DNA of 64,000 bases, from positions 1 through 64,000 of the forward strand of contig CAYYMD010000005.1 of NCBI GenBank assembly GCA_964472875.1. Direction: 5' to 3'. Each line of letters starts with the position of its first letter. Position 1 is the stretch's first letter. The translations under genes were made by a program, and so were the position numbers. The notes beneath the pieces were generated by a model. It was not told where the DNA came from and did no database searches. It saw nothing but the letters and a program-made list of their open reading frames with translations. The DNA is from CAYYMD01 sp964472875. GTDB lineage: Bacteria > Planctomycetota > Phycisphaerae > SM23-33. Positions 62,249-64,000 of this stretch are shown piece by piece.

Positions 62249-62398
62249 CCCGCGGCTGATGTAGCTGTCGACCGCTCAGTGCCCGAGTGCGCATATATTA
62301 CGATGGATGACTATGGTTCGGACGAATAAGGCAAAGGGGACTTTTCGGAAACGTCCGACTCACCGGGTGAATAATCCGGCGTCGACCCGAACGTTAGA
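62249..62398. other. Convergent spacer between rex and the HU-family gene
   Basis: 150 bases with a GGAC..GTCC stem at about 62338-62360 (GGACTTTTCGGAAACGTCC) followed on the minus strand by CCCCTTT. It might act as a weak terminator for the HU-family gene; no gene is seen. Confidence 0.35.
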
Positions 62399-62710
62399 CT
62401 ACTGTCCCGGTCCTTTCTGCTCCATGCCTTTCTGAAGTTTGATTTTCATCAAACGGCCGGCCTTGAACTTGACCGCCCGGCGGGGTGGAACTTTTACTCT
62501 TTCGAGCGTTTTGGGGTTCTGCGCGATGCGCTCGGCGCGATCCTTGGTCTCGAATACTCCGAAATCACGGAACTCCAGGCGGTTGCCCTTGCCAAGTTCG
62601 TCTATGATTTCGTCGAGAAAACGCTGGACCACTTCCTTGACCAGAATGCGTTTCGTGTCGGCCTTGTCGGCGATCCTGTCTACCAATTCCTTCTTTGTTA
62701 CTGTATGCAT
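62399..62710 (-). CDS. HU/IHF-family DNA-binding protein
   Basis: 103 residues from the ATG at 62710 (GGGTGA upstream); the frame is open 32 codons further. HU fold with TKKELVDRIADKADTKRILV, RLEFRDFGVFETKDRAERIA and the DNA-binding arm QNPKTLERVKVPPRRAVKFK. It binds and bends DNA as a dimer. The C-terminal tail (LQKGMEQKGPGQ) is a short extension. HU and IHF subunits cannot be told apart here. Confidence 0.92.
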   Translation of the reverse strand: MHTVTKKELVDRIADKADTKRILVKEVVQRFLDEIIDELGKGNRLEFRDFGVFETKDRAERIAQNPKTLERVKVPPRRAVKFKAGRLMKIKLQKGMEQKGPGQ

Positions 62711-62867
62711 AGCGTCACCCTTTGCCTGGGTTAAAAGAACCTTATGCTTAACCTTCGACCGGAATCCACTCACATGGCAAAACCATGATATGCCGGTTAT
62801 TTCCAACGTGCTAAATATATATTATGGCATTACCTATCAACGCCACAAGAAAAATTTTACGTATTCT

Positions 62868-63920
62868 TTACGATTCTTCGTCGGGAAGATCGCGGCTGTG
62901 GCGGAGGTCTTCGAGTTTGTCAAGCGGTTTGCGGAGCATGTTCGTGCGTGTGGTGCGGATATTTTCGTATGTCCGCGAGACCGTATCGAGCTGGCTGCCG
63001 AGGCGGTCTATCTCCTCATTGTATTTCTGCCACTGCTTGTCGAACTCGTGTAACAGGTTCATCACCTCGTCGGCCGCGCGCATGAGATTGGCGCTTTCGG
63101 CCGACTGGCGAATCACCGCCAGCATGGCGTACAAGGTCAGCGGGCTGGCCAGGACGACCTTGCGCGACAACGCCTGGTCTATCATGTCCGGCCCGGCCTC
63201 CAAGGCCAGTGCGTAAACCTGCTCGCTCGGTACGAACAATATCACGTAATCGACCGTTGGTATTTTCTTGTCCACGTAACCGCGCGACGATACGGCGCGG
63301 ACGTGTGAATTAAGGTCCGACACGAGTTGTTTGCAGGCCGCCTTGATTGCCTCGTCGGTTTCGGCGTCGAGGTAGGCCTTGTACGCCTCGAGCGGAAATT
63401 TCACATCCATGTTGACCTTCAGGTCGTTGGGAAGGAAGAAGGTAAAGTCCGGCCGGTCGTTGCCCGTGGCGTATTGGCTGTCCTGCTTGGCATAGTTTAT
63501 ACCCTCGGCCATGCCCGCCAGCCGGAGGATGTCCTCGGCCATGCGCTCGCCCCACGCGCCTCGCCGCTGCGTGCTTGCAAGCATGCGGTGCAGTTCTCCG
63601 GTGGTCTGCGAGAGTGTCTGAAGTGATTTGTCCAGTTCGCCGAAGTCCTGCTTCCTGGAAGACTCCACACTTTGAAGGTATCCGCGCACGTGCTCGAGGC
63701 GGTCGTTGACCGCCTTGATGGCCTGGTCGATGAGTTCCTTCTTGGACTCCATCGCGGCCGCGGTCTGTGCGGCCAGGCGCTGCGAGTTGGAATCGAGCGC
63801 TTCGGTCGCCAGGGCCTTGAAGGCGTCGCGCGAGCGGGCGTAGTACACCCTGCCGATTATAAATACAAGCGCTGCGCTAATAACCGCACCCATCAAAAAT
63901 CCGATAATAAAGTAAATCAT
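62868..63920 (-). CDS. rmuC: DNA recombination protein RmuC
   Basis: 350 residues. An N-terminal membrane helix (MIYFIIGFLMGAVISAALVF) is followed by a coiled coil at about 35-105 and the RmuC domain: STQRRGAWGERMAEDILRLA, RPDFTFFLPNDLKVNMDVKF, VDYVILFVPSEQVYALAL and LASPLTLYAMLAVIRQSAES. RmuC is a predicted nuclease limiting inversions at short repeats. Slightly shorter than E. coli RmuC. The gene is convergent with nothing; the HU-family gene follows it on the same strand 157 bases on. Confidence 0.93.
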   Translation of the reverse strand: MIYFIIGFLMGAVISAALVFIIGRVYYARSRDAFKALATEALDSNSQRLAAQTAAAMESKKELIDQAIKAVNDRLEHVRGYLQSVESSRKQDFGELDKSLQTLSQTTGELHRMLASTQRRGAWGERMAEDILRLAGMAEGINYAKQDSQYATGNDRPDFTFFLPNDLKVNMDVKFPLEAYKAYLDAETDEAIKAACKQLVSDLNSHVRAVSSRGYVDKKIPTVDYVILFVPSEQVYALALEAGPDMIDQALSRKVVLASPLTLYAMLAVIRQSAESANLMRAADEVMNLLHEFDKQWQKYNEEIDRLGSQLDTVSRTYENIRTTRTNMLRKPLDKLEDLRHSRDLPDEES

Positions 63921-63961
63921 CTTATTGTCTGAAGGTATTGTATTGCCCGGCCGGCCAAATA

Positions 63962-63994
63962 AAAAGCCCCCACGCGGGAAACGCAGGGACTTTT
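63962..63994. terminator. Imperfect bidirectional terminator at the window end
   Basis: AAAAG-CCC-GCG pairs with CGC-GGG-CTTTT with internal mismatches; T-tracts lie on both sides. It would end a transcript entering from the right edge, upstream of rmuC. Confidence 0.6.
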
Positions 63995-64000
63995 ATTAAT

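Overview
The window looks like a chromosomal segment of a heterotrophic, probably anaerobic member of the Planctomycetota, most likely class Phycisphaerae. The indicators are: an H-X9-DG prepilin-type protein, a PEP-CTERM protein, a formylglycine sulfatase, many secreted glycoside hydrolases (GH172, GH2, GH97, GH38, GH95 types), a zinc-ribbon TolQ protein, GC-rich genes with AT-rich spacers, a Rex repressor and hydrogenase-maturation genes. The assignment rests on gene content only; no 16S rRNA is present.

Layout. 0.2-5.6 kb (minus): GH97 - GH2 - GH172 glycan-degradation genes, the last two overlapping by ATGA. 6.2-15.6 kb (minus): a nine-gene energised-uptake locus in transcription order ECF sigma, zinc-finger anti-sigma with a PQQ-type propeller, TonB-dependent receptor, DUF3450-like coiled-coil protein, TtpC-like ExbB fusion, ExbB, ExbD, TonB and a TPR protein; five of these genes are joined by ATGA overlaps. 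15.8-25.3 kb: a methyltransferase (minus), then plus-strand prepilin-like and HEAT-repeat genes and a tightly coupled URO-D-family / sodium:solute symporter / GH38 operon. 25.3-26.5 kb is a 1.2-kb non-coding stretch rich in palindromes and word-like AT repeats. 26.5-30.7 kb: a GH95 fucosidase-type enzyme and a phosphate-porin-like gene behind an 11-bp direct-repeat array resembling a Pho box.

30.8-41.0 kb is mostly housekeeping: miaB, a pterin dehydratase, rsgA, tRNA-Phe, a PDZ/S41 protease, tsaD, dnaX-ybaB-recR, tRNA-Leu and an MscS channel. dnaX carries a run of ten A residues just after its ATPase/domain III region; slippage in either direction meets a stop within a few codons, so the gene probably makes both tau-like and gamma-like products. 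41.1 kb holds a decayed cation-efflux fragment. 41.5-49.2 kb: a divergent GH95-like protein, an unusual proton-channel triad (zinc-ribbon TolQ plus two coiled-coil TolR-like proteins, only one of which keeps the membrane Asp), a transposase remnant and a sulfatase.

49.5-63.9 kb: a CCA-adding-type enzyme, hemL, a membrane protein, a PEP-CTERM protein, a hypF-hypC-hypD-hypE maturation operon without hydrogenase structural genes or hypA/hypB, then tmk, an AT-rich NYN-domain gene wedged between tmk and holB, the delta-prime clamp-loader gene, rex, an HU-family gene and rmuC. The best candidates for under-described biology are the TolQ/TolR/TolR triad, the sigma/propeller-controlled TonB locus, the dnaX slippage site and the URO-D/symporter/GH38 operon.
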